Shown: positions 9,761-21,809 of the stretch, in pieces
Layout: every line of letters starts with the position of its first letter
How positions within the stretch are numbered: the first letter of the stretch is position 1
Assembly (NCBI GenBank): GCA_022747635.1
Contig: JAKTNV010000003.1
Coordinates: 31,414,551 to 31,478,550, forward strand
DNA: 64,000 nucleotides
Direction: 5' to 3'
DNA from: Hetaerina americana
Taxonomy: Eukaryota > Arthropoda > Insecta > Odonata > Calopterygidae
Position numbers and translations under genes: made by a program
Notes under the pieces: model-generated
What the model was told of the DNA's origin: nothing
Database searches by the model: none
What the model saw: only the letters and a program-made list of their open reading frames with translations

Positions 9761-12044
9761 TTTCATTAAGTTACGCTCCTTCTCAGACCCAAGTGCAATC
9801 GCATTGTTAAATCCGCAAGAAAAAATAGAAACATGCTTCATCTCCGCTAGTCACGAATTTTCTTGTGTGGGATTGAGATCGCGTAGGATGAAGTTGCTCA
9901 AAGCTGACTTTAAGTTTCTTATTTTATAAGGAAGTGCAACCTACTCTAATACTTTAGACTTTAAAACTCTACACATCATCTATCGGATACCGTCTAAATC
10001 AAGAAATTTTTCATTTCGCGCGTGAAATAGAGCATGGTACGAAAACTCCCTGCGAGGTCCCTTAGAACTATAGTGTGGAGAACCAATGAAGTGGACGGCA
10101 CCGAAGTGAAGCTGGGATTGATTGATCGAGCCTGTGAAAACGTTTTGCTAGTATGTTGCGGGGACAACCGTGAAGAGCTTGGCGATGCCCGCTGAAACCC
10201 CTCAGGATGAGAGTGATAGAGAGAAAGACGTCGAGATCGTGGGTGGCTAAAAGGAAGAGCAGAAGACGGGGATGTATTTAGACAAGTCAAAGAAGGATAG
10301 CGATGTCTTGAGGAAAGAGATGGACGGGTGGGAGGGACGTGGTGTTCGGCGTGTATGTGCGTGACGTAGAGAGCACCTTACGCCCGCTACATGCCTTAAA
10401 ATTAATGCAGTCACGACGGGATGACTAAGAGGAATGCTGGAGACTCACTCACTCATTCCCCCCTCTCTCTTCCTCTCCACACGCCGCGAAGGACGCGGAT
10501 CGCCAGAGGATAGGTCAGGGGAGGGGCCGCATCTTCGTGGAAGGTAGGTACGCAAAAAAGCGCGACAGGCATTTCGCAATGCGATCCGCTCATGCGGCGA
10601 AAGAGGCGGTTGAGCCCATCGGGTCGGCGATGCAGCGCCGCAGGAAATCGCCATTTAATAACCTTCGAAGGTTTTTGCGACGTGTAGTCTCTTTTGCCCG
10701 CAAATTGACACGGAGAAATGGCTGCGGAGATATTGACTGCGAGGCTGTTTGGCACAGGATCTGAATGTGCCATATTTCTAAAGTTTGCGTTAGAATTAGA
10801 TTCCGGTATTGAAGTTTCGAGGAGTTATGTAATGGTGCGAGAAAAATTTTATTCAAAGAGTTTCGATATGCTTTGTGGAAGGAGAAAATCGTTGAGGGAA
10901 TTCTGTCAAATAGGCATATAAATACTTATGATGGCTAATACTATTTAAGGATCATCGTAACTTAAATTTTCATAGGTTTCTTCTTGATGGAGAGCATATT
11001 GAAAACGTTTATTCATGAGTGTTTATGTATAAACACACTCTTTCTACTCAAAGCATAGAATTACATATCCGTATAAATGTCCTTAAAGTTTATAGAACAC
11101 ACATCCTGACATTTCATGCAGGTCTCTGCTCTATTATCTTCTTAATAAACCTACAGTATTCAGTAGCACCAACTTCAATCTCATATAGTACTAAAGTCAA
11201 TGAAAACCAACTCTACATGCTGATAGACGCACTATGTAATCACAGTAAGCATAAAAATAGATATTTAAATTATGCATCTGAATTATCTCTATATGGAAAA
11301 AATTTCTAAAAATAAGACCATTTACATTTAGCTTAGTTCTGTTCGTGACAATTCGCTTCTAAACAAACATATATTTAATATATCTATTTTTTCTTTAAAC
11401 GTCTAAACAATCCGCTTTGGGGTAAACTATAATATACTCGTATTTAATTAATTTCCGTTGATTAAACCATCAGGATTGTTTGGCAATGAGCTTTCGCACA
11501 ACTCTCCTGCCATCCTCTTAGTTCAAAAAACCGCCATTACACCACGTTTTTCGTTAACTGTTTAATATATAATCTAATTTAACTGGTTAATTCTAACCTT
11601 TCTTTTAGTACTGTTTGTCAACCCATCATGCGGCAGATGCGTCATGTGGTAGATGACTAACCCAAACAATCCTTCTTTGTGGAGCCTCCCTCTTCGTTTT
11701 TCTCCTGGACTTTTCTTGATTCGTCCATTGACGTGTCATCTCATCTAGAATATCTCTACAGACCCGCACCTCAAAGTTAGTCGTTACCCTCTGCTACAGT
11801 CTTTGTCTTGCTAACATATAGGAATGCATTCCAAGTAAAATGTTTTAAGCTACTTTTTCCTTAGCTCTATCTTGAGGGAGTTAGTGGAAAAGTTTCTTTT
11901 TATTTTTAAAACAAATCCTTATTTAGAGTATTCTACTCAAGAAAAATATTTAATACGTATACAAGTACTTGTATATATATATTTTCAAACACGAAAAACC
12001 ACAGCGAATAAATATACTTTCACATGGAAATAGATATAAGGAAA
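9761..12044. other. No recognised gene; CpG-rich patch at 10440-10780
   Basis: Around 10440-10780 the sequence is GC- and CpG-rich (CACACGCCGCGAAGGACGCG, GATGCAGCGCCGCAGG) within AT-rich surroundings. It could be regulatory, but no exon, TATA box or splice site stands out. The reading frames there overlap on both strands and show no family motif. From 10950 to 12044 the DNA is AT-rich and featureless. Confidence 0.4.
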
Positions 12045-12313
12045 AGGGATAGGAGCTCAAAGGATTGCCTTTGAGCTCCTTTTGACCTTGACTTTGGTTC
12101 GACTCCATGGAGGCGATTCAAGCGGCGACGACAAAGGCTCTCAACAGTATCCCGGAAACCGACTTCCAGAGGGTTTTTGACGAAAGACAGACGCGCCAAG
12201 CTAAGTGCATCGATGCAGGAGGAATGTATTTTGAAAATTATTCAGTAATGGTAATGATAACTGCAATAAATTTTGATTTTTAGAACTAGTCCAGATACTT
12301 ATTGTACGGATCC
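12045..12313 (+). mobile_element. Mariner element, family B copy 2, 3' fragment
   Basis: The last ~240 bp of a family B mariner. The coding tail matches the copy at 1370-1505 closely (CAAGCGGCGACGACAAAGGC, then the region for ALNSIPETDFQR and AGGMYFEN). It is followed by the right inverted end, whose complement CAGGATCCGTACAATAAGTA fits the left end of copy 1. The 5' side is lost. At the breakpoint lies an inverted duplication (see 12051-12080). Confidence 0.85.
12051..12080. repeat. 13-bp inverted repeat with 4-nt loop at mariner breakpoint
   Basis: AGGAGCTCAAAGG, loop ATTG, then its exact complement. The left arm matches sequence of family B copy 1 at 1340-1352. The right arm is extra, so it appears to be a templated inverted insertion. 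Confidence 0.8.
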
Positions 12314-12825
12314 TGTAATCCTCCATAGCGCAAATATTTGATGGACTTGATATCTGGCTAAGAGTAGAATGAAAATTTTAATATAAGTCCTTGACACTCT
12401 TATGCTAGATGTAAGAAAAGAGAGAAGGCATTAGGCGGGCGAAGTTCTATACGTTTAATTCACAGCATGATCAATTTATCTAAAAGAGTGGAGTCCGAGT
12501 ATATGAAAAACCGAATTGAATGGACTCATGTAGCTAAAAACACAGAAAAAACAATAAGCTATATTTCATCCTGAACTGGCTTCTCAAAATATGACAAAGA
12601 ATGAATAATGAACACCCCTATTAAACAAAATCAACCGAATGGCTGAATAAAATATATTATCCAAAATCTAAGATCAGCTGTCGCACAACACTCAACCCTC
12701 AAATGGCATCGTTAACTTTTCTCCTCCCCAGCTCTTTCACCAAAAGCAAAGTTCTGTTTCATTTTTTTAACGCAACTAAAATAACCAAATGATACTGACA
12801 GAAGGAACGGAGACCCAGAATTATC

Positions 12826-12860
<35 letters not shown>

Positions 12861-14869
12861 TGGGATGGAAGTCATTTGATTAACGGCGTCAGGTTATTTC
12901 CAAGAACCGTCGAAGGATTGGCGACTGAGTAGAGAGTGAAGCAAAAGGTTTTAAACCCAACTGCTAAATTTCTCCTCACCACCGCCAATGAGTAATGAGA
13001 AGTCAATCTCCGTGACACGTGTAATACTCGAAGAACAGCAAAAGCCTGAGCGGTTGGAGGAGTCTTAATAGGCGGAAGAATGTGGTTTGGGAGGGCCCGT
13101 AGCGGACGGTGACTGAGTGAGGCGGCTTAGTTGAAGAACGCTCGAAGAAAACGAAAGCACGTTCAAGGGCGAGGTGGACAGGGGGTGGCCAAGATTGGGA
13201 GAAAAACTGAGGGAAGGAAGGAAGGGGGAAAGTAAGAACTCCGGAGAGAGAGAGAGAAATAAATGGTCAAGAAATGAGAAGGTGCGAGGATTTGTTTAGA
13301 CCGCAAAACGGTGGGAAGGATGATGGGAAAGCAAAAGCGGAATGTTTTATTTTAACTGGTTGCATAAAAGGTAAATTCAAGTAAAAATTATGTACCGAAT
13401 TAAATTATAGCTGGAAATTTACATAGTGGTTGTTTCGCGTACTACGGATGCAATATAAATAGAGATATCATCCATAGTAGTGTTTGAAATAACAAGAATG
13501 TACAAGTAAACCGTATATTTTCAGTTTCCGGTGAAACTGTGTTAATTGTGGTAAATTTTTACTGTTTTCTGTTCACTTTCAAGTCACGAAGAATTGATGA
13601 AAGAAATAAATGAGGGACAAAAGAGTGAATGTTCTCGCAATATAAATGCAAATAGCCATTATGGATCGTCAGGAACCCAACTTAAAATAGGTGGAAAAGC
13701 TTGGAATTAACTGAAAATGGATATATTATGGATTCAATACTGTTGATCAATTTTGGGTAAAAACTATAATTAAATTCATTTCAGCAATAGAGTGAAACAA
13801 TTAATTCAAGATGTGAAAACAATTTCGGATTTCATTTATTGTGCCGTTTTCATATGCTAACACAATAAGTTATTTGAACAGCCAGTACCGTATGTTCATA
13901 TGTTGAAAGAGTAATAAAAGATAAAGTAGCATAGGCCTACGGACGGCAACATAAATGGATCCCTTTCGAACTATAAACTGAGAGAATACAGCAATAGTAT
14001 AGAGAGGTAGGCTTCAATAGGATGTCAAATGTTTCATCATAATTTCCGCAGTTCTTTCTTTCTTCTTGAATGTGATTTTTTTCTACAGATTTCGAATTTC
14101 GAGAGTCCACAGAGTGATTTCAAAAAGGGTGTAAAGGAAGAGAACCTATAATATACAATGAAGTGGGAAGTATCATTTCGAAATTGTCATGGGATATTTA
14201 CATCCAAGAGCTGCAAATCTCTCTTGCAGGAGAGATAGTATTGCCAAGTGTGGTCATGATAGAAAGGCAAACATCAGAACTCCAACTCCATGCGTCATTG
14301 AGATGTTGCTTCGCAAATGGATAAAAAAACAAGCATCCCAGGTTTTAAAAACTAGCACATAAAAAGTGGAATGAAAAATATAAGCTTCTAAAAAAGATGA
14401 ATGAGGCAGGAACTTAGCTAAGTAACGGCAGATTGCGACGGAGATGAGCGACAGAAAAAAGTCGCAGGAGTATTGGAAACGTTAAAAAAAGAGAAATAAA
14501 ATGTCAAATTAATTTAATCATCGACATGCTTCAAGAACAAAATAAGTAAAACCGAAAGATGAGTGAGAGAAAAAGCGGAAAGAAAGTAAATGAGACGGGA
14601 CGAGGTGTTGGACGGGAAAAAAGGGAAACAAAGATAAAAAAACCGCCACCATGGGTCAGCGAAAACTTGTGACAGACGGATAGTTGAGCTCCGAATCATC
14701 GCTGCTCCAGTAGGAAAGGAAGAAGGGCGATATGAAAACAGGAGTGATTGAAGGCAAGCAAAATGCAGAGAGAATTCTAAAAGGGGGAAGCAAAGGGAAA
14801 AGGTGAGGCTGCAAATTTTGATAGAGAGAGAGATTGAGGGAGGATATTAAAAAAAGAAAATTGCAAGGC
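12314..14869. other. No recognised gene; GA microsatellite and GA-rich patches
   Basis: Contains a pure (GA)n run at 12831-12857 and purine-rich stretches around 13080-13270 and 14550-14800. The remainder is AT-rich. No coding motif or RNA gene was seen. Confidence 0.45.
12831..12857 (+). repeat. (GA)n microsatellite
   Basis: An uninterrupted GA dinucleotide run of about 27 bp. Confidence 0.95.
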
Positions 14870-16500
14870 TCGAGGAGAAAATACGGAAAAATGGCGTCAG
14901 AAGGTCAATATGCAGCGAGGGATGAGGGGGAGATGAAGAAGGTACGAATGAGGAGGAAATAGAGAAGGGAAGAGGAACAATACGGAGGTATCTCCAAAAA
15001 TTCTCGAATAGACGAAAATGAGAGAAAGAATGGAATGCGAGATGGTTGGGAAACCCTATATTACGGAGTCCGCGGAGGAGAGTAAGATTTGAAGGCGAGC
15101 GAGTGAGAGAGAGCGAGGGAGATGGAAATAGTTGTTGTTGTTGTGGTGAGAGGGGGCGCAGGAGGAGGGCAGTACGGGTGGGGAGGGGAGACACGAGGTA
15201 AGGCTGTGACCGCCCTCCTCCCCCCGACCCCATCCCTGGCGCTCTCCTCCATGGAACTTCGTGATTAACTTTGATACCAATGTAATAAGCCCCACCGAGC
15301 GTGGAGAATGTTGGTTGGGGCACGACTTTGCATGATGGGAAAAAACGGCTCCACCAATGAGGGGTCCCCCTTGATAGGAATGGAGAAAAAGGGGGAGGGG
15401 CAGATGAGATGATAGTGGGTCTCCTTCTGACCGTTCATTTGTATCCTCTCTCCCTCCTTTGCTTTGTCCCGTTCCCTTCCATATCCTTCGTTGAAACGCA
15501 CTCCTCGCCAACACCCACCCCCTTTTGTCTCTCCCCTCCCTCCTTCATCTCTCTCTCTCTCCTCCCCCCTTCCCATCCAATACTCCACCCTTGAGCGCCG
15601 TCCGGGACGGCGGGGAGTGGAGGCTCATCCTTCCTTCCCCAGTGTCCCCCCCTCCCCTTTCCCCACACCCAAACGACCACCCTGTCCACCGGCGCCATTT
15701 ATAAAATTGACAATACCGCATTAGTTTGAGGAGACGGGGGTGGGGTGGAGGGAGGGGAAGAGAGGCGTATGCCAGCGAACGAGGTGGTGGGATGGGTAGG
15801 GGTGGGACTTGGAGGGATGTTAGGGGGATCGACGGTGAAGGGAGGAAAGGTTCCTGAGGGATGCGGCGGGTGTGGCGGCAGAGAGAGAGAGAGAGAGAGA
15901 GAAAGAGGGAGGGGGGATAAAGGGGGACAGCGAGAGCGGCATCGCAGACGGAACGTGTGGCGGGAAAGATCAACACTTGAAGGCACCGCAGGATAGGATG
16001 ACGCTAATGGATTTTTAATAATTTTAATAATCCTTGTGTTCTTCTTCGAGTCCTCTCTCTGCAGTACGCCTACTCCCACCGAGAATAGGGCATCCTTTGT
16101 ACCTCGGGGCGGGTAACCGCTGCGAAAGTATACAGGAGAGGTATGAAGGGGGAGAGAGAGGGGGGGGGTTGTGGTGAGGGAAGGGGGACGGGAGGGAAAA
16201 AAAGGAAAGCGGAACTGACGGGAGTCTCCTTTTGTTTTTTGAGGATAGGAAATTGCGCGGTAAATATAGGGAGCGGGATATACGGAAGAAGAAGCGTTTG
16301 GTTGTTACAGGGCACGGAGAGGGGAGGTTGGGGAGGGAGTGGTTGGGCGCGGCGGAGGGGCGGTGGGCAGGAGAGGGGGAGGTCAGTGATGAGGAGGTTG
16401 GGAGGTGGGAGGGAATTGTTGGGAATTGTCAGAAAAAGAAAACGAAACGGAAAGACGCTTTCGTTCGGGACGGGGGATGTAGGGAGGGGAAGAAGAAATA
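14870..16500. repeat. Large strand-skewed low-complexity island
   Basis: Purine-rich at 14870-15200, pyrimidine-rich at 15425-15690, purine-rich again at 15730-15990 and 16135-16500. A pure (GA)n run lies at about 15880-15903. Several long open frames cross this island on both strands, but they translate to Pro/Ser/Leu- or Gly/Arg/Glu-rich low complexity and overlap one another. I read them as compositional artefacts and not genes. Confidence 0.7.
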
Positions 16501-17434
16501 ATTCAAGCCTGTGCAAGGTGAAACAAATGGCTGCATTAATTGGAAGCAATAAATAAAATAGGAATAAATTAGTGATCACGGGACGGGAGATGGACGGAAA
16601 GGGTATGCCTTATAAAAGCGGAAATTTATGACTTTATTAATGGAATGGTATGAAATGAATAAATGGGGAAGAAGTAATTCCGGGCCGAGAATACACTGGA
16701 TTATTATTAGACAATCATTCACACGTTGTCTTCTTTCTAACTGCTTTTCTTTCGCGGCTTCCCTTATGGGTTAAGTAAAAGATTGGTTCGGAGGTGGTGT
16801 CTTGGAATATTTAAGTTATTTAGTCTTCCTTTGAACTTTTAGCCTCTTTTTGGCAAATTTATAATGGCTGTTCATTGCTACTTTGTTCCTTGCGAATGAA
16901 AATTAAATTGAATTCTACAAAATCTCCACAGCCAAGGTTAATCAATATCTTTCAGGAAATCTGCGATGATCACAACATGAAAATATCAAGTTATTTTGGA
17001 GTAAATTTCATGCTGACAAGAAGGTTTTAGCAAGCACTATATTTAATTTTCAATCACTTGGACTATATTCAGATTTAATGCTCTAATATTTAGAGAAATA
17101 TGAAACGCAAAAAGTTTTCAGATTCATGATATCTATGACCACTTGTCCAAAGTTATGCTGCAAATGGTCTCGCTGTAGTAACTGCACGGCACTTGAGATC
17201 AGACTGAGCTGACCAGAGTCCGTACTTGCAAACATTCATTCAAAGGTATGGGGTATACAAGGTATGCATATACAACTTGATAAATGCTAATATAATCATC
17301 AATTAAATATTATATATAGTTATACATTATTAAAAAAGAAAGAAAAAATTTTTTTCCGTAGTACACTAGACTACGATCTATGATATTTTTTCTAGCGACA
17401 ATACTTAGTAATTAACAAACACAAATAAACTTTT
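16501..17434. other. AT-rich stretch, nothing recognised
   Basis: Ordinary AT-rich sequence leading to the foldback cluster. No feature supported. Confidence 0.45.
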
Positions 17435-17455
17435 GTGAAAGTCTCACGGACGTGA
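17435..17455 (+). repeat. Foldback-associated motif, copy 2
   Basis: GTG followed by AAAGTCTCACGGACGTGA, identical to 3971-3991. It lies 15 bp upstream of the foldback that starts at 17470. Confidence 0.7.
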
Positions 17456-17469
17456 TGAATAATAATGCA

Positions 17470-17683
17470 TATCAAGATAGCACTGTGGAACAGAAACACA
17501 GAAAAGAAAAGAAACTCACACGTTTCCGTACTTTCGGTGGCGATACCACCTTTCTCAAGGGAAAGAAGGTGGTGGACGCTCTTCCTTCTCTCCCTTGAGA
17601 AAGGTGGTATCGCCACCGAAAGTAAAACTTTTTTGTGTGTTTCTGTGTTTTTGTTCGCTAGTGCTACCTTGGTATACATTTTA
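17470..17683. mobile_element. Foldback element H1 with hammerhead-like hairpin
   Basis: Inverted arms of about 92 bp. The inner 33 bp (17529-17561 and 17592-17624) are perfectly complementary, and the outer parts pair imperfectly (CAAGATAGCAC against GTGCTACCTTG). In the right arm, TTGAGAAA, a GGTGG/CCACC stem and GAAA follow one another, in the order expected of a hammerhead ribozyme core but with altered core bases. The same arrangement recurs at 58963. Penelope-like elements are known to carry hammerhead motifs in their terminal repeats, so a non-coding Penelope-like terminus is my best reading. Confidence 0.65.
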
Positions 17684-17692
17684 TATATATCT

Positions 17693-17778
<86 letters not shown>
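17684..17778. repeat. (TA)n tract between foldbacks H1 and H2
   Basis: About 95 bp of nearly pure TA dinucleotides with few interruptions. It joins two separate foldback elements. Confidence 0.95.
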
Positions 17779-17783
<5 letters not shown>

Positions 17784-18032
17784 ATTACACAGTAAAAATC
17801 AATATAGAAACACAAGAAAAGATCACTCACACGTTATTTCTTGATAATTTCGACGGAATTCTACTCCGTCTTCATCGGAAGCTAGAGAAGACTTCTCTAT
17901 GTCTCTCTCTTCTCTAATGACTTCTCTATCTTCCGATGAAGACGGAGTAGAATTCCGTCGAAATTATCAAGAAATAACGTGTGAGTGATCTTTTTTTGCG
18001 TTTCTATATTATTTTTTACTGTGTAATGTACT
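17779..18032. mobile_element. Foldback element H2 with 60-bp perfect arms
   Basis: A 254-bp palindrome. Positions 17821-17880 and 17931-17990 are exact reverse complements (60 bp) and the outer 42 bp on each side pair with few mismatches. The 50-bp loop is rich in CTTCTCT and AGAGAAG. In the right arm, CCGATGA, a GACGGA/TCCGTC stem and GAAA (17933-17963) follow the order of a hammerhead core, with C for U at the second core position and one extra base before the stem. No coding capacity. Confidence 0.75.
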
Positions 18033-18061
18033 ATTCGGCACTTCCGTGTTACGTCGACGAA

Positions 18062-18112
18062 ATCATCTATACATACATACATATATATATATATACACAC
18101 ACACACATATAT
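18062..18112. repeat. (TA)n/(CA)n microsatellite
   Basis: TACATACATACATATATATA followed by CACACACACACA and TATAT. It separates foldbacks H2 and H3. Confidence 0.9.
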
Positions 18113-18118
18113 CTTGAA

Positions 18119-18138
18119 GGAAAGTCTCACGGATTTGA
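18119..18138 (+). repeat. Foldback-associated motif, copy 3 (diverged)
   Basis: GGAAAGTCTCACGGATTTGA, the same block as at 3971 and 17435 with two or three changes. It lies directly upstream of foldback H3. Confidence 0.55.
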
Positions 18139-18143
18139 CTAAT

Positions 18144-18257
18144 AATTAAATCGGAGAAGCGAAATAGCGACAGGGAACAAAAATACTTAGAAACACATAT
18201 TTGTTTATGTTCCTTTGTATTCTTGTTCGCCAGCGCTATCTCGCTTCTCCGTTTAAA
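18144..18257. mobile_element. Foldback element H3
   Basis: Imperfect inverted arms of about 50 bp: ATCGGAGAAGCGAAATAGCG on the left against CGCTATCTCGCTTCTCCGTT on the right, with a loop around 18195. It has the same upstream motif as H1 but a different hairpin sequence. Confidence 0.65.
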
Positions 18258-21200
18258 TAATATATACGTTATAATAAAATTGCTAATATAGAGCCATTAT
18301 CACTTTAAATATTAATGGTAAATAAAATAATGTTCGCTTTTCATAACTTACTTCTTAGTTAGATCATTTAGGTAATTAAAACAGGTCATTAAAGTATTTT
18401 GTCTCGGTTAATCATTAAAAGACAGTTACAGAATCGAATAGCGTTGAAAAGATTAATGAGTTAAAAACGTATGATATTCAATATACGCACATCTCCTAAC
18501 TGTTAAGAGTATTTACGACTTTGGGTTATTCTATGATCGTTTACGTATCTTTCCTAAAGAAATATTACTTTTCATCCCGTATAATTTATGTTTGAATCTG
18601 CTGAATGAAAAAATGCTACCCCAAGGATTTCGGCAAGCCAACCGCACGTAAAATCAATCAAAATACATTTCTCCTTCACGTCAAATGTTTCTTTTACAAA
18701 AGATTTGGCCATCAAGCATGCCGTCGCCTTAGTAAAGCTCGCTCTCAAGAGAATTAAGTGTAAAATACCAAGGGAAATCATCTTTACAAACACGGCTGTC
18801 ACGATTCACTCGTTCTTCTTTCAACTAATGTGCTTGGCCACTACTAATGATGCTTACATGGTTCACCGAAATACGCATTTCGTTTTGAAGCACATCAATT
18901 TTAATGCTTAAAAGAATATTTCATTCAACGTCATGTGCACCGTAAAATTGAACCAGCCGTGAAGCGAAACTCATTCATAGTTTCATTGGGCGCTAATTAA
19001 ACCTATATAGGTTTGAAAAATCTCCAAAACATACAGTACTCTATGATGCAGATAAATAACCCTCACCGCAAATAACGAGTTTTTATTGATAAAGCCTTAG
19101 GAAATAATTAGCAATATTGCTTAAATATTAAGCAATTATATTATAATTCGTTGGACTAAATTTTCGGACCAACTATCGCAAGTTTTGAAAAAGAAGAGAC
19201 AGCCACGAAGATTGCTCGAAAAAATGCTTTCGCGCGGGGTGTTTCCGATTTTGCACTAAGTACAATTGTTTAATTTATACTTTTTGAAAAGAATTTTGTT
19301 TATTAAACCGCATCCTAAAAGTGCATATGACATTTGCCACAGGGTTAATCCCCAACTCGGCAAAGTTGATGAGATTTTCAAGTAGGAACTTGAAAATTAG
19401 GATGAGGATATTTAAGCATAACTGTCACTATGCTGGACACCTAATGTACATGATTTAATTTTTTCCTCATTGATCATTTCGCAAACAAACTTAACGTAGT
19501 TAAAAAGCATCTATGTATCGTCAGCAAAATTACTTACTTTGAACATCTAATTAAACAATCAGAGCAAGATGCAACTGTGTCATAATGTTCGAAACTCGAC
19601 CAATTATTAATTAAATTGAAGTATAAAATAAAACCAAAATGATTGTTACTTTTAGTGCATAAAATTGACGTTTTGATGTTGAATTAAGTTTTTTTGTAAA
19701 CATTTCTGAACATCCATGCTCATGGTTATGCTTTTCCTCTAGGTAAATGAAAAGAGAACTTCTGGATGACCGTATTCATCGAAATAAACAATGAAAAAAC
19801 TCGGCTTGTTTCGAAAGAAAACTACTAGCCTTCACAATATTTTTTATGTATATCTTCAATTATATAAATAAAAAATAAGGAAAGAAATGAAATACCTTAA
19901 CTGAGTTAAATACAAGGTTTCCCGGAACAGTTTAATTCACGCGATATTTTTCCTGACAATATCTGTGATCGCCTTCATTAAAACATTTTGAGTTCCATTT
20001 TCGGTTCTTAACGCCAAGAAGTTAAATTTTGATGACGTTTAACATTCAAAGTTTTAATTGGCTTTGCCAATCATTAGATTTATTGAGTATGTCTGGTTGG
20101 AAAGAAATAGAAACCTTATCCTTAAGCTTCCAGGCCCGAATAAAATTCTTTTAACAGCAAAGAAGCATGACCTTCACAATAAATTAACGAAGGAATAGAA
20201 ATTAAATAACTAATCAGCGGCATTTGAGTTTTGATGCAAATTACAGAATCTATCTCCTTATTTCATTGCGCAAGGAACTTAGAAAAATATTTGGAGGATG
20301 TCAAATCTGACTTGAGTATGGAAAACGCTGATATAGCTTGACGATGACGCCAAGCCTATTAAAAAGCGACTCAATTAAAAAAATGTTCTTTTTTTCTCGG
20401 GGAAATGGCTTTAAGGAAATCTGAAAGAAATATTATCAAAACGGAATTCCATCCATAAAAATGCACAAAGCTGTTTTATATTGATAACTAATGGCTGTAT
20501 GAAAGAAATCAGCTTTTTTAAAATTAATAAATAAAATATTTATGCTTTAATTTTCCTCAAAATAATGCTGATTAGATTTTTGTTTTGCTGTGATTACTTG
20601 GTGTCATATTTTACTATATTTGAGATGATCGTTATTTTTAAAGCAGATAATACCTGATTTCAGATTTAACATAAATACTTGAGAGTTTATGCATTTAAGG
20701 ACCATGTCCTTTGTGACTCAATGGAAAGGGAATTTGATTGCTTCGACTTTTCAGGGTAAGTACTTCTTTGCATATGAAAGGATTGCATCTGATAAGATAC
20801 TAGATCAAATGCTAAGATTAGGTCTGTTCTCATACAAGGGGGACGTAATGAAATATTTAATGACAGTTGTAAGAAGAGGAGCACGCATACATTTGTTCGA
20901 AATAGCTTTCGTTATAATTTCAGGCCATGCCCCGGGGGAGAGAACTCAAACAGGTGACGGGCGACGGAGCGGACGGAGAGAATAATACGACCACAAGAGG
21001 AACTCTCGACTGGCCCGAGGAGGGAACAGGTGAGGAGGGCGGGGAAGATGAGACAAATAGCAGAGGCGAGAGGGAGTTGGTCTGGGGAAGGAGGCGAGGC
21101 CTTACGCCTTGGGGACGGTAAGATGGACGGAAGACAGATATATATGGGAGGGAGAGAAGAAAGGTTAGAATGCGAAGTACACACATACGCTGCATGCTCT

Positions 21201-21377
21201 TCGTGGGTCAAAACGTGCTCTCGAGTAACCTGAAAGGAAAGAAGCAGACACGAGTTAAAATAATAGACACCAACCACAACAAGGCATTGCGTGGGCGATA
21301 TATTTGTACGTGGTTCGTAAATATTATAGATATAAATGAGCGAGTTGAAGTTTTGAACTTATAAGAATATGCCATTC
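18258..21377. other. Mostly AT-rich; purine-rich patch and weak exon candidate at 20.9-21.1 kb
   Basis: From 18258 to about 20900 I see only AT-rich sequence with chance frames. At 20925-21130 the plus strand is G+A-rich with several CpGs. A good acceptor context (TTATAATTTCAG at 20923) and donor context (GGGAACAG|GTGAGG at 21029) frame a 106-bp open segment, described under findings. No protein family is recognisable. Confidence 0.4.
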
Positions 21378-21623
21378 ATGCGTGTGTATGTATGTATATG
21401 TGTATGTATGCGAGATCTGTCCGGGAAGGGTCCAACTATACCATACTATATTTTGACGAAAATAGCCTACCTAGAACAACGAGGCCTTAGTTTCCATCGA
21501 AGCACTACCCTTGGGACCTCACACAATTATTGCAGCGTGTCTTCCACTTTTAAAAACAATCGGAAAATTCCTTTTTCGGAATGGTTAAAAGCTACCTCTT
21601 CGCATTATGTTTTATCTCGTTAA

Positions 21624-21809
21624 CGTCAAGAATTGCGTGATGTCGTTGCAAGGGACTTTCTCTAAGCCGCAAACGATGACCCAGGCTTTCTAAAAAGGTT
21701 CGCAACTGGAGATAAGCAATGGGTCTACGGCTACAACCCTGAAACAAAAACCCAGCCTTCCCAACATTCGGTTGGGAAGACTGGGTGGGAGCATAACCTG
21801 CTGATTTGA
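21624..21809 (+). pseudogene. Mariner transposase fragment around the first catalytic Asp
   Basis: One frame reads RQELRDVVARDFL, a stop, then AANDDPGFLKRFATGDK and QWVYGYNPETKTQPSQ before ending at 21807. The family pattern is FLKRIVTGDESWVYGYDPETK, so the first catalytic Asp is kept (TGDK) while the neighbouring residues have changed. The N-terminal DNA-binding region and the other two catalytic positions are absent. After TQPSQ the sequence runs into a perfect hairpin (21751-21785) and the normal continuation is lost. Confidence 0.75.
21751..21785. repeat. 15-bp inverted repeat with 5-nt loop
   Basis: CCCAGCCTTCCCAAC, loop ATTCG, then GTTGGGAAGACTGGG; 14 of 15 positions pair. It lies in the transposase fragment where the family sequence breaks off, which suggests an inverted duplication at a deletion junction. 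Confidence 0.8.

Noticed and set aside
15056..16579. Several frames of 120-170 codons on both strands
   Set aside because: They overlap each other in a strand-skewed low-complexity island and translate to Pro/Ser/Leu or Gly/Arg/Glu strings. Absence of stop codons follows from composition.
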